From NCBI RefSeq assembly GCF_051201035.1, contig NZ_JBPODR010000011.1, positions 25,477-89,476 of the forward strand: a stretch of 64,000 nucleotides of DNA, in the 5' to 3' direction. A program made the translations under genes and the position numbers. This document shows positions 27,774-37,935 of the stretch, one piece after another. A model generated the notes under the pieces. It was not told the origin of the DNA. It did not search any database and worked only from the letters and a program-made list of their open reading frames with translations. The stretch comes from Thermoanaerobacterium thermosulfurigenes. Its GTDB lineage: Bacteria; Bacillota; Thermoanaerobacteria; Thermoanaerobacterales; Thermoanaerobacteraceae. Numbering within the stretch: position 1 is the stretch's first letter; each line of letters opens with the position of its first letter.

Positions 27774-28796
27774 TTGATCGAAATAAAAAACTTAAGCAAA
27801 GTTTACAACACAAACGGAAAAGATGTAGTAGCTTTAAAGGACATCAACTTAACTATAAGCGATGGTAAAATTTATGGCATAATGGGTCTAAGCGGTGCCG
27901 GGAAATCATCATTGATAAGGTGCATCAACATGTTGGAAAAACCTACATCTGGCAGCATACTGATAAACGGCGTAGAAATGACAAAGTTAAAGCCAAAAGA
28001 ACTAAGAAATATGAGAAAAAAGATTGGCATGATATTTCAGCATTTCAATCTTTTGATGAACTCTACAGTGTATGAGAACATAGCATTTCCTCTTAAGATC
28101 TCGAAAGTCAGCGATTCTGCCATAAAAAAACGCGTTGATGAATTGCTGGATGTGGTAGATTTAAAAGATAAAAAGTACGCATACCCTGCACAGCTATCTG
28201 GCGGGCAAAAACAACGGGTAGGAATCGCAAGAGCTTTAGCAAACAATCCAGACATAATTCTATCTGATGAAGCCACATCCGCTTTAGACCCTACAACGAC
28301 AGAATCCATCTTAAATCTTTTAAAGGACATAAACAAGCAATACGGAATTACAATCGTGGTAATAACGCACGAAATGTCTGTCATAAGAAATCTGTGCGAC
28401 AAAGTGGCAGTTTTGGAAGACGGCAGAATAATCGAGGAAGGAAATGTAATAGACATCTTTTCAAACCCTTCAACAGAAACATCTAAAAGATTTTTAAAAG
28501 ATATGATAGCTGAACTTCCACCAGACATATTGCTTGATGACGATAACCCAAACGAGGAAGTCTTAAGATTATCGTTTTTTGGCAGCAGCAGCAACCAACC
28601 TGTCATATCTCACATGATAAAAAATTTCGATGTTGAAGTGAATATCATTTCAGGAAATATCGAAAGGGTGCAAAACTCACAAATAGGAAATCTCCTAATA
28701 AAAATAAGCGGTGGACAAAATTCTATAAAAGATGCGATAAAATTTTTAGAAAATAATGGTCTTAGAATAGAGGTGCTTAAAAATGGTGTCATCTAA
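27774..28796 (+). CDS. metN: methionine ABC transporter ATP-binding protein MetN
   Basis: ATPase of the methionine importer, 340 residues. Walker A GLSGAGKSS, signature LSGGQKQRVGIARAL, Walker B IILSDEATSALDP, and a C-terminal NIL domain (about 260-340) that senses methionine and gives transinhibition. TTG start at 27774 with AAGGTG seven bases upstream; the ATG at 27769 hits a stop. Controlled by the SAM riboswitch. Confidence 0.95.
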   Translation: MIEIKNLSKVYNTNGKDVVALKDINLTISDGKIYGIMGLSGAGKSSLIRCINMLEKPTSGSILINGVEMTKLKPKELRNMRKKIGMIFQHFNLLMNSTVYENIAFPLKISKVSDSAIKKRVDELLDVVDLKDKKYAYPAQLSGGQKQRVGIARALANNPDIILSDEATSALDPTTTESILNLLKDINKQYGITIVVITHEMSVIRNLCDKVAVLEDGRIIEEGNVIDIFSNPSTETSKRFLKDMIAELPPDILLDDDNPNEEVLRLSFFGSSSNQPVISHMIKNFDVEVNIISGNIERVQNSQIGNLLIKISGGQNSIKDAIKFLENNGLRIEVLKNGVI

Positions 28797-29460
28797 TACA
28801 TTGCAGTATCTGTTAAACTTGTGGCAACTTATGGAGGAGCCTCTTTGGGAATCTTTGTACATGGTATTTTTCTCAACACTTTTCTCAGTAATCATAGGAC
28901 TGCCTCTCGGCATAATACTCGTCATAACAGATAAAGGACATATAAAGGAAAACCTAAAGTTAAATCAGATATTAGGTACTGTAATTAATGTCATGAGGTC
29001 AGTGCCGTTCATAATCCTCATAATCGCAATCTTCCCATTGGCAAGGCTTATTGTTGGCACAACTATAGGGCCTACTGCTGCTATTGTACCATTGTCAGTT
29101 GCTGCAGCTCCATTTGTTGCAAGAGTCATAGAATCATCTCTTAAAGAAGTAGACTGGGGTGTCATTGAAGCATCTATATCTGTCGGTGCATCAATACCAC
29201 AGATAATATTTAAAGTCATGATTCCAGAATCATTGCCATCACTTATATTGGGAATAACTCTTACGGTTATAAATATTTTAGGGTATTCTGCTATGGCAGG
29301 TGCTATTGGAGGAGGTGGTTTAGGAGATCTGGCTATAAGATATGGCTACCAAAGGTTTCAGACAGATGTGCTTATAGCTACAATCATAGTCTTAATAATC
29401 TTTGTAGAAATTGTACAAAGAATTGGAAATTATCTTGCAAAAAAAGTTGATAAAAGATGA
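28783..29460 (+). CDS. metI: methionine ABC transporter permease MetI
   Basis: Membrane component with five hydrophobic helices and the EAA-loop region (VDWGVIEASISVGASIPQII). Length 225 residues fits the family. Overlaps metN by 14 bp, consistent with coupling. Confidence 0.95.
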   Translation: MVSSNTLQYLLNLWQLMEEPLWESLYMVFFSTLFSVIIGLPLGIILVITDKGHIKENLKLNQILGTVINVMRSVPFIILIIAIFPLARLIVGTTIGPTAAIVPLSVAAAPFVARVIESSLKEVDWGVIEASISVGASIPQIIFKVMIPESLPSLILGITLTVINILGYSAMAGAIGGGGLGDLAIRYGYQRFQTDVLIATIIVLIIFVEIVQRIGNYLAKKVDKR

Positions 29461-29474
29461 AAGGATGGTATGTG

Positions 29475-30320
29475 ATGAAAAAATCATTTTTATTTCTCAC
29501 TCTCATATTGACATTTGCATTTATCTTATCAGGATGCACAAAATCAAATAACGTATCTACTACATCTAATGCAAACTCAAACACAGATAGCTCTACTAAA
29601 ATGACGAAGATAGTCGTTGGTGCAACACCAAACCCCCATGCAGAAATACTTAATGTAGTAAAGCCTATTCTTGCAAAAGAAGGCGTAGACCTTGAAATAA
29701 AAGAATTTACCGACTATGTGACGCCAAATACTGCACTTGTCGACAAGCAAATCGACGCAAATTTCTTCCAACACGTTCCATACCTTGAGGACTTTGAGAA
29801 GAAAAACAATGTAAAATTGGTGCCATTAGTCAAAGTGCATGTAGAACCGATGGGGGCATATTCAAAAAAGATTAAGTCAAAAGATGAACTAAAAGACGGT
29901 GCAACAGTGGCTGTTCCAAACGATGCTACAAATGAAGGAAGAGCGCTGCTTTTACTGCAAAAAGAAGGGTTAATTAAGTTAAAAGATCCAAATGGTCTTA
30001 CACAAACCCCGAGAGACATAGTGGATAATCCAAAGCATTTAAAGATTGTAGAGCTTGAAGCACCTCAGCTTCCAAGGACACTTCAAGATGTAGATTTGGC
30101 CATTATAAACACTAATTTTGCATTAGAGGCAAACTTAAATCCTTTAAAGGATGCAATTTTTATGGAGGACAAAAATTCTCCTTATGCTAATGTGTTAGTC
30201 GTAAGGCAGGACAATCAAAATGACCCAGCAATACAAAAATTAGCAAAAGCCTTAAATTCTGATGAAGTCAAGAAATTTATAGAAGACAAATATAAAGGCG
30301 CTATAGTTCCTGCCTTTTAA
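29475..30320 (+). CDS. metQ: methionine-binding lipoprotein MetQ (NlpA family)
   Basis: Substrate-binding lipoprotein; signal peptide with lipobox ILSGC, then the NlpA motif VGATPNPHAEIL and DANFFQHVPYLEDF. I chose ATG 29475 (AAGGATGG upstream) rather than the in-frame ATG 29457, which overlaps metI and precedes the signal peptide. It completes metNIQ. Confidence 0.95.
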   Translation: MKKSFLFLTLILTFAFILSGCTKSNNVSTTSNANSNTDSSTKMTKIVVGATPNPHAEILNVVKPILAKEGVDLEIKEFTDYVTPNTALVDKQIDANFFQHVPYLEDFEKKNNVKLVPLVKVHVEPMGAYSKKIKSKDELKDGATVAVPNDATNEGRALLLLQKEGLIKLKDPNGLTQTPRDIVDNPKHLKIVELEAPQLPRTLQDVDLAIINTNFALEANLNPLKDAIFMEDKNSPYANVLVVRQDNQNDPAIQKLAKALNSDEVKKFIEDKYKGAIVPAF

Positions 30321-30324
30321 CATT

Positions 30325-30352
30325 AAAAAAACCCGTTTAAAGCGGGTTTTTA
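30325..30352. terminator. bidirectional terminator between metQ and the spoVB-like gene
   Basis: Stem AAAACCCG/CGGGTTTT (30328-30335, 30343-30350) with T runs on both strands, between convergent genes. Confidence 0.85.
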
Positions 30353-31912
30353 TTATTTATTCCTTGAAAATATAAGTCTATTTAAATCTTCTAAATATGG
30401 AAGCTTTACAAGTTGACATGATGCAATGTATACTAAAAATCCTGATAATACTGTAATAGACATTGTAATCCATTCGTTTGCTACTGCTGTAACCAGATTA
30501 AAATAAATAATCGTGTCGTAAATCCCCATTATAAGCGCAGCTATAAGCGGTTTTAAGAACCAATTGTTAAAATCAATTTCTAAGTTAGTAATCTTAACCA
30601 ATGCTTTAAAATTTAAGAAGAAGACAAAAGCATCAGCGAATATGAAGCCGTAAATATACCCGAAAAGCCTTAAACTTGGTATAGGAACTAATAGATACAT
30701 GGCAATCACAGAAATTGTAGTCCAGATGACAGAATTTCGCAAAACTAAGTTTTGCATCCCAAGCCCATTCAATATGCTTGTGACTATCGACTCCAGGTAA
30801 GCAAAAATGCTTCCTGCAGCTATTACCTTAACTAACAAACCTACTCCTGGACTTTTAGGGTAAAGCAATGAAGCTATTTCATCAGGCAACATCAAAAACA
30901 ATACGGCTGCTGGTATGCCTATCATAGTAGTATATCCTATGGCTTGATTTATCCTCTGCCTTACTACATCCCATCTTTTTAAAGATGCCGCTTCTGAAAC
31001 GGCAGGAAGCACTGTCACTGACAAACTCATTGTTATAACTGCAGGCATATATGCAAGTGGATAAGCCATTCCAGATAACTTTCCAAACTCAGATATAGCG
31101 TCTTTGTGTGAAAGTCCTGATTTGACAAGCTTTGAAGGTATGATGAGAGATTCAAACAAATCCAAGATATTTACAATCATCCTTGAAATAGTAATAGGAA
31201 AAGACGTCTTTATTATTGTATTTGCAATATCTACCTTATTCCAAATCTCCCCTTCATTTGGCATTTCCTCATTTATGTATTTCAATTCACGCCTATAGTA
31301 AAATATGTACATGATAAAACTTGTGACTTCTCCTATGGCTATTCCAAATACAGCTATTGCTGCAGCATATTCCAACTTCATTCCTGTAAATACGCTGAAT
31401 AGATACAGCGTCAAAAAAACTCTCACTATCTGTTCCACTATCTCAGACACCGATGCAGGAACCATGTTAATTAATCCTTGGAAAAAGCCTTTGAATATAG
31501 AAGATGATGAAACTACAATTAGTACAGGTGAAAAAATCAATATTGATAGATACGCTCGTGGCTCATGAAGCAAGTTGTTTGATATGTACTTGGCATTAAA
31601 GAATATTATAGATGAAATTGCTATGCCCATTATAATTACGATAAAAAATGAAACTTCCATTATGCTGAAAATATTTCTTTTGTTATTTTTGGCTCTTTCC
31701 TCAGACACAAACCGAGATGTAACAGCCGTAATTCCTGATGTTATAAATGTTATTGATACAAAGTAGATTGGCAGCGCTATTTGATATATCCCAGTTCCCT
31801 CAGAGCCCAGCAGATTAGAAAGGATGATTCTGAAGACAAAGCCAATAGCTCTGTCTACAACATTTGCTATAGTCAAAATAAAAGCACCGCGAACAAAAGA
31901 TCTATTGCGCAT
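30353..31912 (-). CDS. SpoVB-like lipid II/polysaccharide flippase (MATE superfamily)
   Basis: Polytopic protein of about 519 residues with some 14 membrane helices, in the polysaccharide biosynthesis / stage V sporulation B branch (opening RGAFILTIANVVDRAIGFVFRIILS, then LLGSEGTGIYQIALPIY). SpoVB proteins act in spore cortex peptidoglycan synthesis, and the length and motif order fit. Start ATG 31912 follows GAGGTG; the frame reads back to 31945 but lacks an RBS there. Assignment to SpoVB rather than another MurJ-like flippase is likely, not certain. Confidence 0.82.
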   Translation of the reverse strand: MRNRSFVRGAFILTIANVVDRAIGFVFRIILSNLLGSEGTGIYQIALPIYFVSITFITSGITAVTSRFVSEERAKNNKRNIFSIMEVSFFIVIIMGIAISSIIFFNAKYISNNLLHEPRAYLSILIFSPVLIVVSSSSIFKGFFQGLINMVPASVSEIVEQIVRVFLTLYLFSVFTGMKLEYAAAIAVFGIAIGEVTSFIMYIFYYRRELKYINEEMPNEGEIWNKVDIANTIIKTSFPITISRMIVNILDLFESLIIPSKLVKSGLSHKDAISEFGKLSGMAYPLAYMPAVITMSLSVTVLPAVSEAASLKRWDVVRQRINQAIGYTTMIGIPAAVLFLMLPDEIASLLYPKSPGVGLLVKVIAAGSIFAYLESIVTSILNGLGMQNLVLRNSVIWTTISVIAMYLLVPIPSLRLFGYIYGFIFADAFVFFLNFKALVKITNLEIDFNNWFLKPLIAALIMGIYDTIIYFNLVTAVANEWITMSITVLSGFLVYIASCQLVKLPYLEDLNRLIFSRNK

Positions 31913-31962
31913 ACACGACACCTCACAATAGTTTATTCGCGGCACCTAATATATATTACCTT

Positions 31963-32403
31963 CTAAAGTTTTTCCAAAACAGCCTTTGCGTACTCCTTCG
32001 CGGTAAAAAGAGAATGATCTCTATAGTTACCGCACTGAATCTCATTTGTAGCAGGTACATCTTCTTCTTTTGTCGTTAAAACTCTTTCTAAGACTTTTCT
32101 CAATGCATCTTTTATTTCATCAATTGATGTGTCTCCAAACTTTGTAAGGTAAAATCCAGTCCTGCACCCCATAGGAGAAATATCTATTATGTCATCGAAA
32201 TAATCTCTAAAGTAAGTAGCAAATAAATGCTCTAACGTGTGAATCCCACCTGTAGGTATTGAATCTACATTGGGCTGTGTCAACCTTATATCGTACTTTG
32301 TTACGACATCACCGTTAGGTCCAACCAGAGTACCTGATTTTCTCACGTACGGTGCTTTTACCGTTCTATGATCTAATTTAAAGCTTTCAACTTTTATCTC
32401 CAT
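31963..32403 (-). CDS. luxS: S-ribosylhomocysteine lyase LuxS
   Basis: Cleaves S-ribosylhomocysteine to homocysteine and the autoinducer-2 precursor DPD, recycling the methyl cycle. The metal ligands are visible: HTLEH (H54, H58) and the late cysteine in IQCGNYRDHS; the catalytic Cys lies in SPMGCRTGFYL. Length of 146 residues is slightly short of the usual 150-160. It could feed homocysteine back to methionine, in line with metNIQ nearby, but it is a separate transcription unit. Confidence 0.95.
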   Translation of the reverse strand: MEIKVESFKLDHRTVKAPYVRKSGTLVGPNGDVVTKYDIRLTQPNVDSIPTGGIHTLEHLFATYFRDYFDDIIDISPMGCRTGFYLTKFGDTSIDEIKDALRKVLERVLTTKEEDVPATNEIQCGNYRDHSLFTAKEYAKAVLEKL

Positions 32404-32487
32404 AACATCACCTCATCAATTGTTGATACATTATATTTTATCATTTTTCTTTACATTTACCAACATTAAGCCGATGGATTTAAGGCA

Positions 32488-32515
32488 GAAAATAAAAATA
32501 TCCGGCATAGCCGGA
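32488..32515 (-). terminator. terminator of the 61-codon gene
   Basis: Stem TCCGGC/GCCGGA with ATA loop (32501-32515), then TATTTTTATTTT on the minus strand. Confidence 0.75.
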
Positions 32516-32545
32516 GGTCATGTTTAAATGGGAGGAGTTTTTCAT

Positions 32546-32731
32546 CTATCTTAACTTGTAACTATAAGCTAATTCACTGAAATCTTCATTTCTAATTGTC
32601 GCATCAGCCGTATCTTTGTAGCCAAACTCGCTTCTTAAAAATTCTTCGTACTCAGTGTTATCTTTCTCTATCGCTGCGGGTACAAATATCATTATAAACG
32701 CCATCAATGTTATTATAAATAACATTTTCAT
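32546..32731 (-). CDS. small protein with N-terminal membrane/signal segment
   Basis: 61-residue hypothetical protein starting at ATG 32731 behind AAGGGTGG. An N-terminal hydrophobic helix (MLFIITLMAFIMIFVP) is followed by an acidic, hydrophilic tail. RBS and a dedicated terminator support expression. No family recognised. Bases 32735-32967 upstream hold no gene that I can support. Confidence 0.6.
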   Translation of the reverse strand: MKMLFIITLMAFIMIFVPAAIEKDNTEYEEFLRSEFGYKDTADATIRNEDFSELAYSYKLR

Positions 32732-32967
32732 CACCCACCCTTCAATACATATTATGCATCAATAATCTAATTTTGTCAAGATTTACTTCATATAAATTAT
32801 TTTTGCAAGATTTCCTGTATTTTTGTAAATATATAAACCTATTCTCAAGATTATACATCAGTATGGCTATATATGGCAAAAAATCATGCATAAATATGTA
32901 TCAAGAGCATCTTTGTTTTCCAATTTATTTTTATATATTACAAAAAAATTTTAATAAAATGCTAATT

Positions 32968-34203
32968 TCATAGAGAATCGCTATAATTAAGCATATTTTT
33001 AAGCATCCTCTTTTGCTTAACTGCGTCTTTTGAGTCATTTTGTAAATAATTTATGGCAGTCAATACATGTATAGCTATGCCATAAGGAATGCAGTTTTCG
33101 TCAACATCAAACATGTTGTTGTGGATAGGCTTATCTATCCCCTTCTCCTTATTTCCACACCCTAATTTATAAAAGCATCCAGGAACTTCCTTCAAGTAGT
33201 ATGCAAAGTCTTCCACACCAAGCGTCGGCAATACACTTATTACATTGCTATCACCTACGATTGATGCAGCACTTCTTTTCATTATGTCTATCATATTGCT
33301 ATCGTTTATAAGGCAAGGGTATCCTTCCACGCGATTAAATTCGGCTTTGCCTCCCATCGCTTCCGCGGTATTTTTAGCTATGCTTTCCACCCTTTTTGTT
33401 ATCTTATCGCGATTTTCTTCATTTAACATCCTTATTATGCCAGACATGCGCACTTTGCTGGCAATTACATTTCTGGCATAGCCGCCTTCAATGCTGCCAA
33501 TAGTTATGACAAGAGGCTCCAATGGGTTTGATTCTCTGCTTACCACTGTTTGAATCATGTTGATTATATTTGCAGATATTGCTATAGGATCTACAGATTT
33601 GTGTGGCTCAGCTCCATGGCTGCTTTTACCTATTACATTTATGTCAAACATATCCGATGATGCGTAAGCTTTTCCATATGTGTAGCCAATTTGTCCAACA
33701 TTGAGATCTGGATCTACATGTAAGCCTATGATGGCATCTACTTTTGGATCATCAAAAACACCTGCATCAAGCATAGGCTTAGCTCCTCCCGTAGTTTCCT
33801 CAGCAGGTTGAAAGATAAATTTCACATTGCCGTCAAGCTTATCTTTCATTTTAGATATAAGCTTAGCTGCTCCAAGAGCAATTGCCGTATGCACATCGTG
33901 TCCACAGGCGTGCATTTTGCCAGGTACAGCCGAAGCGTAAGGCAAGTCATTTTCTTCCTGAATTGGAAGTGCATCTATATCAGCTCTAATCGCTATGGTT
34001 TTCTGCCCATTGCCATAAATTGTCCCTACAACGCCGGTCTTTGCAATTGTCTTTGTTTCTATACCTAAACTGCCAAGATACTTCTTTATAAGCTCAGAAG
34101 TCTTTGTCTCTTCAAAACCCAGCTCTGGCTCTCTATGTATTTTTCTCCTTATATCTACGATTTCCTCTTGAATCTTTATGGCTTCTTTTAAAATCTCATT
34201 CAT
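32968..34203 (-). CDS. M20 family metallo-amidohydrolase (N-acyl-amino-acid amidohydrolase type)
   Basis: Zinc amidohydrolase of 411 residues that probably removes acyl groups from N-acyl amino acids. Motifs: HACGHDVHTA (metal ligands), FQPAEETTGGAKPM (catalytic and metal Glu) and GLHVDPDLNVGQIG, then the dimerisation insert SSHGAEPHKSVDPI. Substrate (acetyl, hippurate or other) cannot be told. Follows murI by about 20 bp, so likely co-transcribed. Confidence 0.88.
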   Translation of the reverse strand: MNEILKEAIKIQEEIVDIRRKIHREPELGFEETKTSELIKKYLGSLGIETKTIAKTGVVGTIYGNGQKTIAIRADIDALPIQEENDLPYASAVPGKMHACGHDVHTAIALGAAKLISKMKDKLDGNVKFIFQPAEETTGGAKPMLDAGVFDDPKVDAIIGLHVDPDLNVGQIGYTYGKAYASSDMFDINVIGKSSHGAEPHKSVDPIAISANIINMIQTVVSRESNPLEPLVITIGSIEGGYARNVIASKVRMSGIIRMLNEENRDKITKRVESIAKNTAEAMGGKAEFNRVEGYPCLINDSNMIDIMKRSAASIVGDSNVISVLPTLGVEDFAYYLKEVPGCFYKLGCGNKEKGIDKPIHNNMFDVDENCIPYGIAIHVLTAINYLQNDSKDAVKQKRMLKNMLNYSDSL

Positions 34204-34224
34204 TTTTCTCCCCTCTTTATCATT

Positions 34225-35016
34225 TTAATATTTCTCTATGTCAACGTAGCTTATGTTCTCAATGTCTTCATTTAGTATTAGTTTCGCAACATCTACAAAT
34301 TTTTTCGCATCGCCGCTTACAAAATAATGAGTTACACCACCAGTCAAATTAAGCATATCATTTTCTTTCAAATAATTCATCACATCATGCGACAATCTAA
34401 CAGCCGGATCAACTATAAGCACATCTTCTCTTGCGGCATTTTTGATGGCATTTAAAAGTATCGGATAATGTGTGCACCCTAAAACAAGTGTATCGATTCC
34501 TTCATCGTTTAAAGCTTTTAAATACTCTTTTGCCAATCTAAATGACTCGTCACTTTCTGATAGCCCTTTTTCTACCAACGGAACAAATCCCGGACAAGCT
34601 TTTTGAAAAACATCTACATCGCCATTTTTAAGCCTTATGCTTTTTTCATAGCTGCCGCTTTCTACCGTCCTCGTCGTGGCGATAACACCAACTTTATTGT
34701 TCTTTGTAATGTCTGCAGCGCTTTCAGCTCCAGCTTCCAGCACACTAAAAAGAATTTCCTTATATTCATCTTTATCAATTGAAGCACACGTAGTATTGCA
34801 AGCAATCACTATTATCTTCGTATTTTTCTCATTCATAAAATTGATTATTTGCCTTGCATACATTTCTATTTCACCTTTAGACTTATCACCGTACGGCACT
34901 CTTTTCGTATCACCAAAATATATGTAATCTTCATTTGGCAATAGTTCCTTCAACTTCTTCAATACCGTAAGTCCGCCTACACCTGAGTCAAACACTCCTA
35001 TCGGTCTTCTATCCAT
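34225..35016 (-). CDS. murI: glutamate racemase
   Basis: Makes D-glutamate for peptidoglycan. N-terminal PIGVFDSGVGGLTVLK, first catalytic cysteine in VIACNTTCAS, second in VLGCTHYPIL, with the partner DTKRVPYG segment. 263 residues is typical. Confidence 0.95.
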   Translation of the reverse strand: MDRRPIGVFDSGVGGLTVLKKLKELLPNEDYIYFGDTKRVPYGDKSKGEIEMYARQIINFMNEKNTKIIVIACNTTCASIDKDEYKEILFSVLEAGAESAADITKNNKVGVIATTRTVESGSYEKSIRLKNGDVDVFQKACPGFVPLVEKGLSESDESFRLAKEYLKALNDEGIDTLVLGCTHYPILLNAIKNAAREDVLIVDPAVRLSHDVMNYLKENDMLNLTGGVTHYFVSGDAKKFVDVAKLILNEDIENISYVDIEKY

Positions 35017-35084
35017 TTCACCACATCCTATTTTGTTGATATTCTATTATATAATATCACAAAAAGTGTGGATTGATAACAAAT

Positions 35085-35120
35085 ATGCAAAAAACCCGCA
35101 TGGCAAAACCATACGGGTTT
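35085..35120 (-). terminator. terminator of the purine operon
   Basis: Stem AAACCCGCATGG/CCATACGGGTTT (35092-35103, 35109-35120) with one C/A mismatch, followed on the minus strand by TTTTTTGC, right after the purD stop. Confidence 0.85.
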
Positions 35121-35124
35121 ACTT

Positions 35125-36375
35125 TCAAACGGTACCTATATCGTTTCTATAGTACATTCCTTCAAAGTGTATCTTCTTAAGCTCATCATAAGCCTTTTTT
35201 CTGGCCTCTTGGTAAGTATTTCCCAGCGCGGTGACTTCCAATACTCTCCCACCAGATGTTTTGTACTTACCATCTTTTATTGTAGTTCCTGCATGGTAGA
35301 CAAAAACGCCATCTGTATTTTCGACACCTGTTATATCATATCCTGTATTAAACTCACCAGGGTAACCTTCTGACGCTGCTACTACGCAAACAGCTTTTTT
35401 ATCCTCCCATTCTATTTTTACATCACTAAGCTTTTCATCAATTATAGCCTCTACTATATCAACAAGATCTGTTTTCAAAAGCGGAAGAACAACTTGTGTT
35501 TCAGGATCTCCAAATCTTGCATTGAATTCTAAAACCTTCGGTCCATCTTCTGTGAGTATTAACCCAGCATAAAGAACTCCTTTGTAGACTATTCCTTCTT
35601 TTTTCAGCGAAGTTATGACTGGTTTTAATATTGTATCCACCACAACACTAAGCAATTTATCATCGAAATAAGGATTTGGAGCTATATTGCCCATGCCTCC
35701 TGTGTTTGGTCCTTTATCCCCATCGTAAATTCTCTTGTAATCCATAGCAGATACCATCGGGACTATCATCTTTCCATCAGTAAATGCCAACACAGAGACT
35801 TCTCTGCCGAAAAGCATCTCTTCTATTATCACAGTGTCACCAGATGTTCCAAACCGTTTTTCCTTCATAAGTATGTCTAAAGCTTCTTTTGCACCTTTAT
35901 AGCTGTATACTAAAAACACCCCTTTACCTTGCGCCAATCCGTCCGCCTTTATGACCACAGGATACCATACATCCTTCAAAAAGTTTAATGCCGCATCGTA
36001 TCTGTCAAAAGCCTTAAATCTGGCTGTAGGAATGTTGTACTTATGAAGCAGTAGTTTTGTAAAGTATTTGCTGCCTTCGATAGCAGCAGCGTCCCTTCTT
36101 GGTCCGAAAATTCTAAGTCCGCTGTTTTCGAATTCATCCACTATGCCTTTCATCAGTGGGACTTCAGGCCCTACAATCGTCAAGTCAACATTATTGTCAA
36201 TAGCGAATTTCTTAAGCTTCTCCACATCAGATACATTTATATCGATGCATTCCGCTATATCCGAAATACCACCATTCCCAGGAGCACAATAAATCTTATC
36301 TACCCTTTTGCTTTCGCTGATCTTTTTAACTATGGCATGCTCTCTGCCACCGCCACCTATAACAAGAACATTCAT
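35125..36375 (-). CDS. purD: phosphoribosylamine-glycine ligase
   Basis: ATP-grasp ligase joining glycine to phosphoribosylamine, step 2 of IMP synthesis. N-terminal NVLVIGGGGREHAIV, GSKYFTKLLLHKYNIPTA, and the ATP-grasp core IKADGLAQGKGVFL and LEFNARFGDPETQ. ATG 36375 sits behind GGAGGAG; upstream codons to 36393 are not family-like. Last gene of the pur operon. Confidence 0.96.
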   Translation of the reverse strand: MNVLVIGGGGREHAIVKKISESKRVDKIYCAPGNGGISDIAECIDINVSDVEKLKKFAIDNNVDLTIVGPEVPLMKGIVDEFENSGLRIFGPRRDAAAIEGSKYFTKLLLHKYNIPTARFKAFDRYDAALNFLKDVWYPVVIKADGLAQGKGVFLVYSYKGAKEALDILMKEKRFGTSGDTVIIEEMLFGREVSVLAFTDGKMIVPMVSAMDYKRIYDGDKGPNTGGMGNIAPNPYFDDKLLSVVVDTILKPVITSLKKEGIVYKGVLYAGLILTEDGPKVLEFNARFGDPETQVVLPLLKTDLVDIVEAIIDEKLSDVKIEWEDKKAVCVVAASEGYPGEFNTGYDITGVENTDGVFVYHAGTTIKDGKYKTSGGRVLEVTALGNTYQEARKKAYDELKKIHFEGMYYRNDIGTV

Positions 36376-36406
36376 ATTCTCTCCTCCAAACAATTGGGGC
36401 TTCTAT

Positions 36407-37933
36407 TTAATGCTTAAAGTGCCTTATGCCTGTAAATATCATTGAAATCCCGGCTTTATCTGCCGCATCAATCGATGCATTATCATTTATAGATCCGCCA
36501 GGCTGGATAATAGATGTAATACCCGCTTTCGCTGCTTCTTCCACAACATCAGGGAATGGGAAAAACGCATCTGAAGCCAGCACACTTCCCTTTGCCTTTT
36601 CACCTGCTTGTTTTATAGACTGCTCTGTCGGCCAAATGCGGTTCACCTGTCCAACTCCAATTCCAACCGTCATCCCGTCTTTAGCCAAAACGATGGCATT
36701 TGATTTCACATGCTTTACAACTTTCCAAGCAAACCTTAAATCCTTAAGCTCACCTTCAGTGGGAGCATTTTTTGTGACAACAGTCAGTTTATCATCGTAC
36801 AAGTCAACTTCATCTTTTTCCTGAACTAATATTCCGCCTTCTACCTTCTTCAAATCGTACTCTTTTACGTATCCACCTAAAAGCTTGAGAATTCTGACAT
36901 TTTTCTTTTTCTCAAGAATTGCCAACGCTTCTTCCTCAAAGTCAGGAGCTATTATTATCTCTAAAAATATCTTTGAAAGCTCTAAAGCCGTATTTGCATC
37001 TAATGTGCGGTTAAACGCCACAATACCGCCAAATATTGAAACCGGATCGCATTCATAGGCTTTTTTATACGCATCATATATGTTGTCTGCAACTGCAACG
37101 CCACATGGATTTGTATGCTTTACTGCCACTGCAGCAGGTTCATCAAATTCTTTTAACAGTTCAATCGCAGCATTTGCGTCGTTTATATTGTTGAAAGAAA
37201 GCTCTTTTCCGTGCAGCTTTACGCATTCAGATATTCCAAAAGATTTTAATGAGTTTTTGTAAAATGCAGCTTTTTGATGCGGATTCTCGCCATATCTCAT
37301 GTCCTGCGATTTCTCAAAAGAAAAAGTTATTGTGTCAGGAAACTCTACACTATTTTTATCCAAAAGATAATTGTATATAAGTGAATCGTATGAGGCAGTA
37401 TGTCCAAATGCTTTCATAGCAAGATAGAACCTTGTTTCTTCCTTCGTATTCCCGTATTCTTTTATTTCTTCAACGACTTTGTCGTAGTCATAAGGGTCAA
37501 CTAAGACTGTCACGTATTTGTAGTTTTTCGCTGCAGCTCTAATCATGGACGGTCCGCCGATGTCTATATTCTCTATTGCATCTTCCAGCGTAACATCATT
37601 TTTCAGTATCGTCTCCTTAAAAGGATACAAATTTACTGCTACTATGTCGATAGGTTTTATCCCATTTTCCTCCAACTGTTTTCTGTGGTTTTCATCATCT
37701 CTTATAGCTAAAAGTCCACCATGTATCTTAGGATGCAGTGTCTTGACTCTGCCGTCTAAGATCTCAGGAAACCCTGTAACATCTGAGACTTTTAAAGCGT
37801 TTATGCCCATATCCTTTAACAGCTTGTAAGTGCCGCCAGTCGATAATATCTCATATCCCATTTCATCTAACTTTTTTGCAAAGTCTACAATTCCATCTTT
37901 TTTAGATACACTTATCAATGCTCTCTTTGACAT
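36407..37933 (-). CDS. purH: bifunctional AICAR transformylase / IMP cyclohydrolase
   Basis: Final two steps to IMP. Residues about 1-195 are the cyclohydrolase (MGS-like fold, ALISVSKKDGIVDFA); the rest is the transformylase with AVKHTNPCGVAVA. Three ATGs in a row follow GGAGG; the third (37933) has the best spacing and gives the family N terminus. The frame begins right at the purN stop. Confidence 0.96.
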   Translation of the reverse strand: MSKRALISVSKKDGIVDFAKKLDEMGYEILSTGGTYKLLKDMGINALKVSDVTGFPEILDGRVKTLHPKIHGGLLAIRDDENHRKQLEENGIKPIDIVAVNLYPFKETILKNDVTLEDAIENIDIGGPSMIRAAAKNYKYVTVLVDPYDYDKVVEEIKEYGNTKEETRFYLAMKAFGHTASYDSLIYNYLLDKNSVEFPDTITFSFEKSQDMRYGENPHQKAAFYKNSLKSFGISECVKLHGKELSFNNINDANAAIELLKEFDEPAAVAVKHTNPCGVAVADNIYDAYKKAYECDPVSIFGGIVAFNRTLDANTALELSKIFLEIIIAPDFEEEALAILEKKKNVRILKLLGGYVKEYDLKKVEGGILVQEKDEVDLYDDKLTVVTKNAPTEGELKDLRFAWKVVKHVKSNAIVLAKDGMTVGIGVGQVNRIWPTEQSIKQAGEKAKGSVLASDAFFPFPDVVEEAAKAGITSIIQPGGSINDNASIDAADKAGISMIFTGIRHFKH

Positions 37934-37935
37934 CA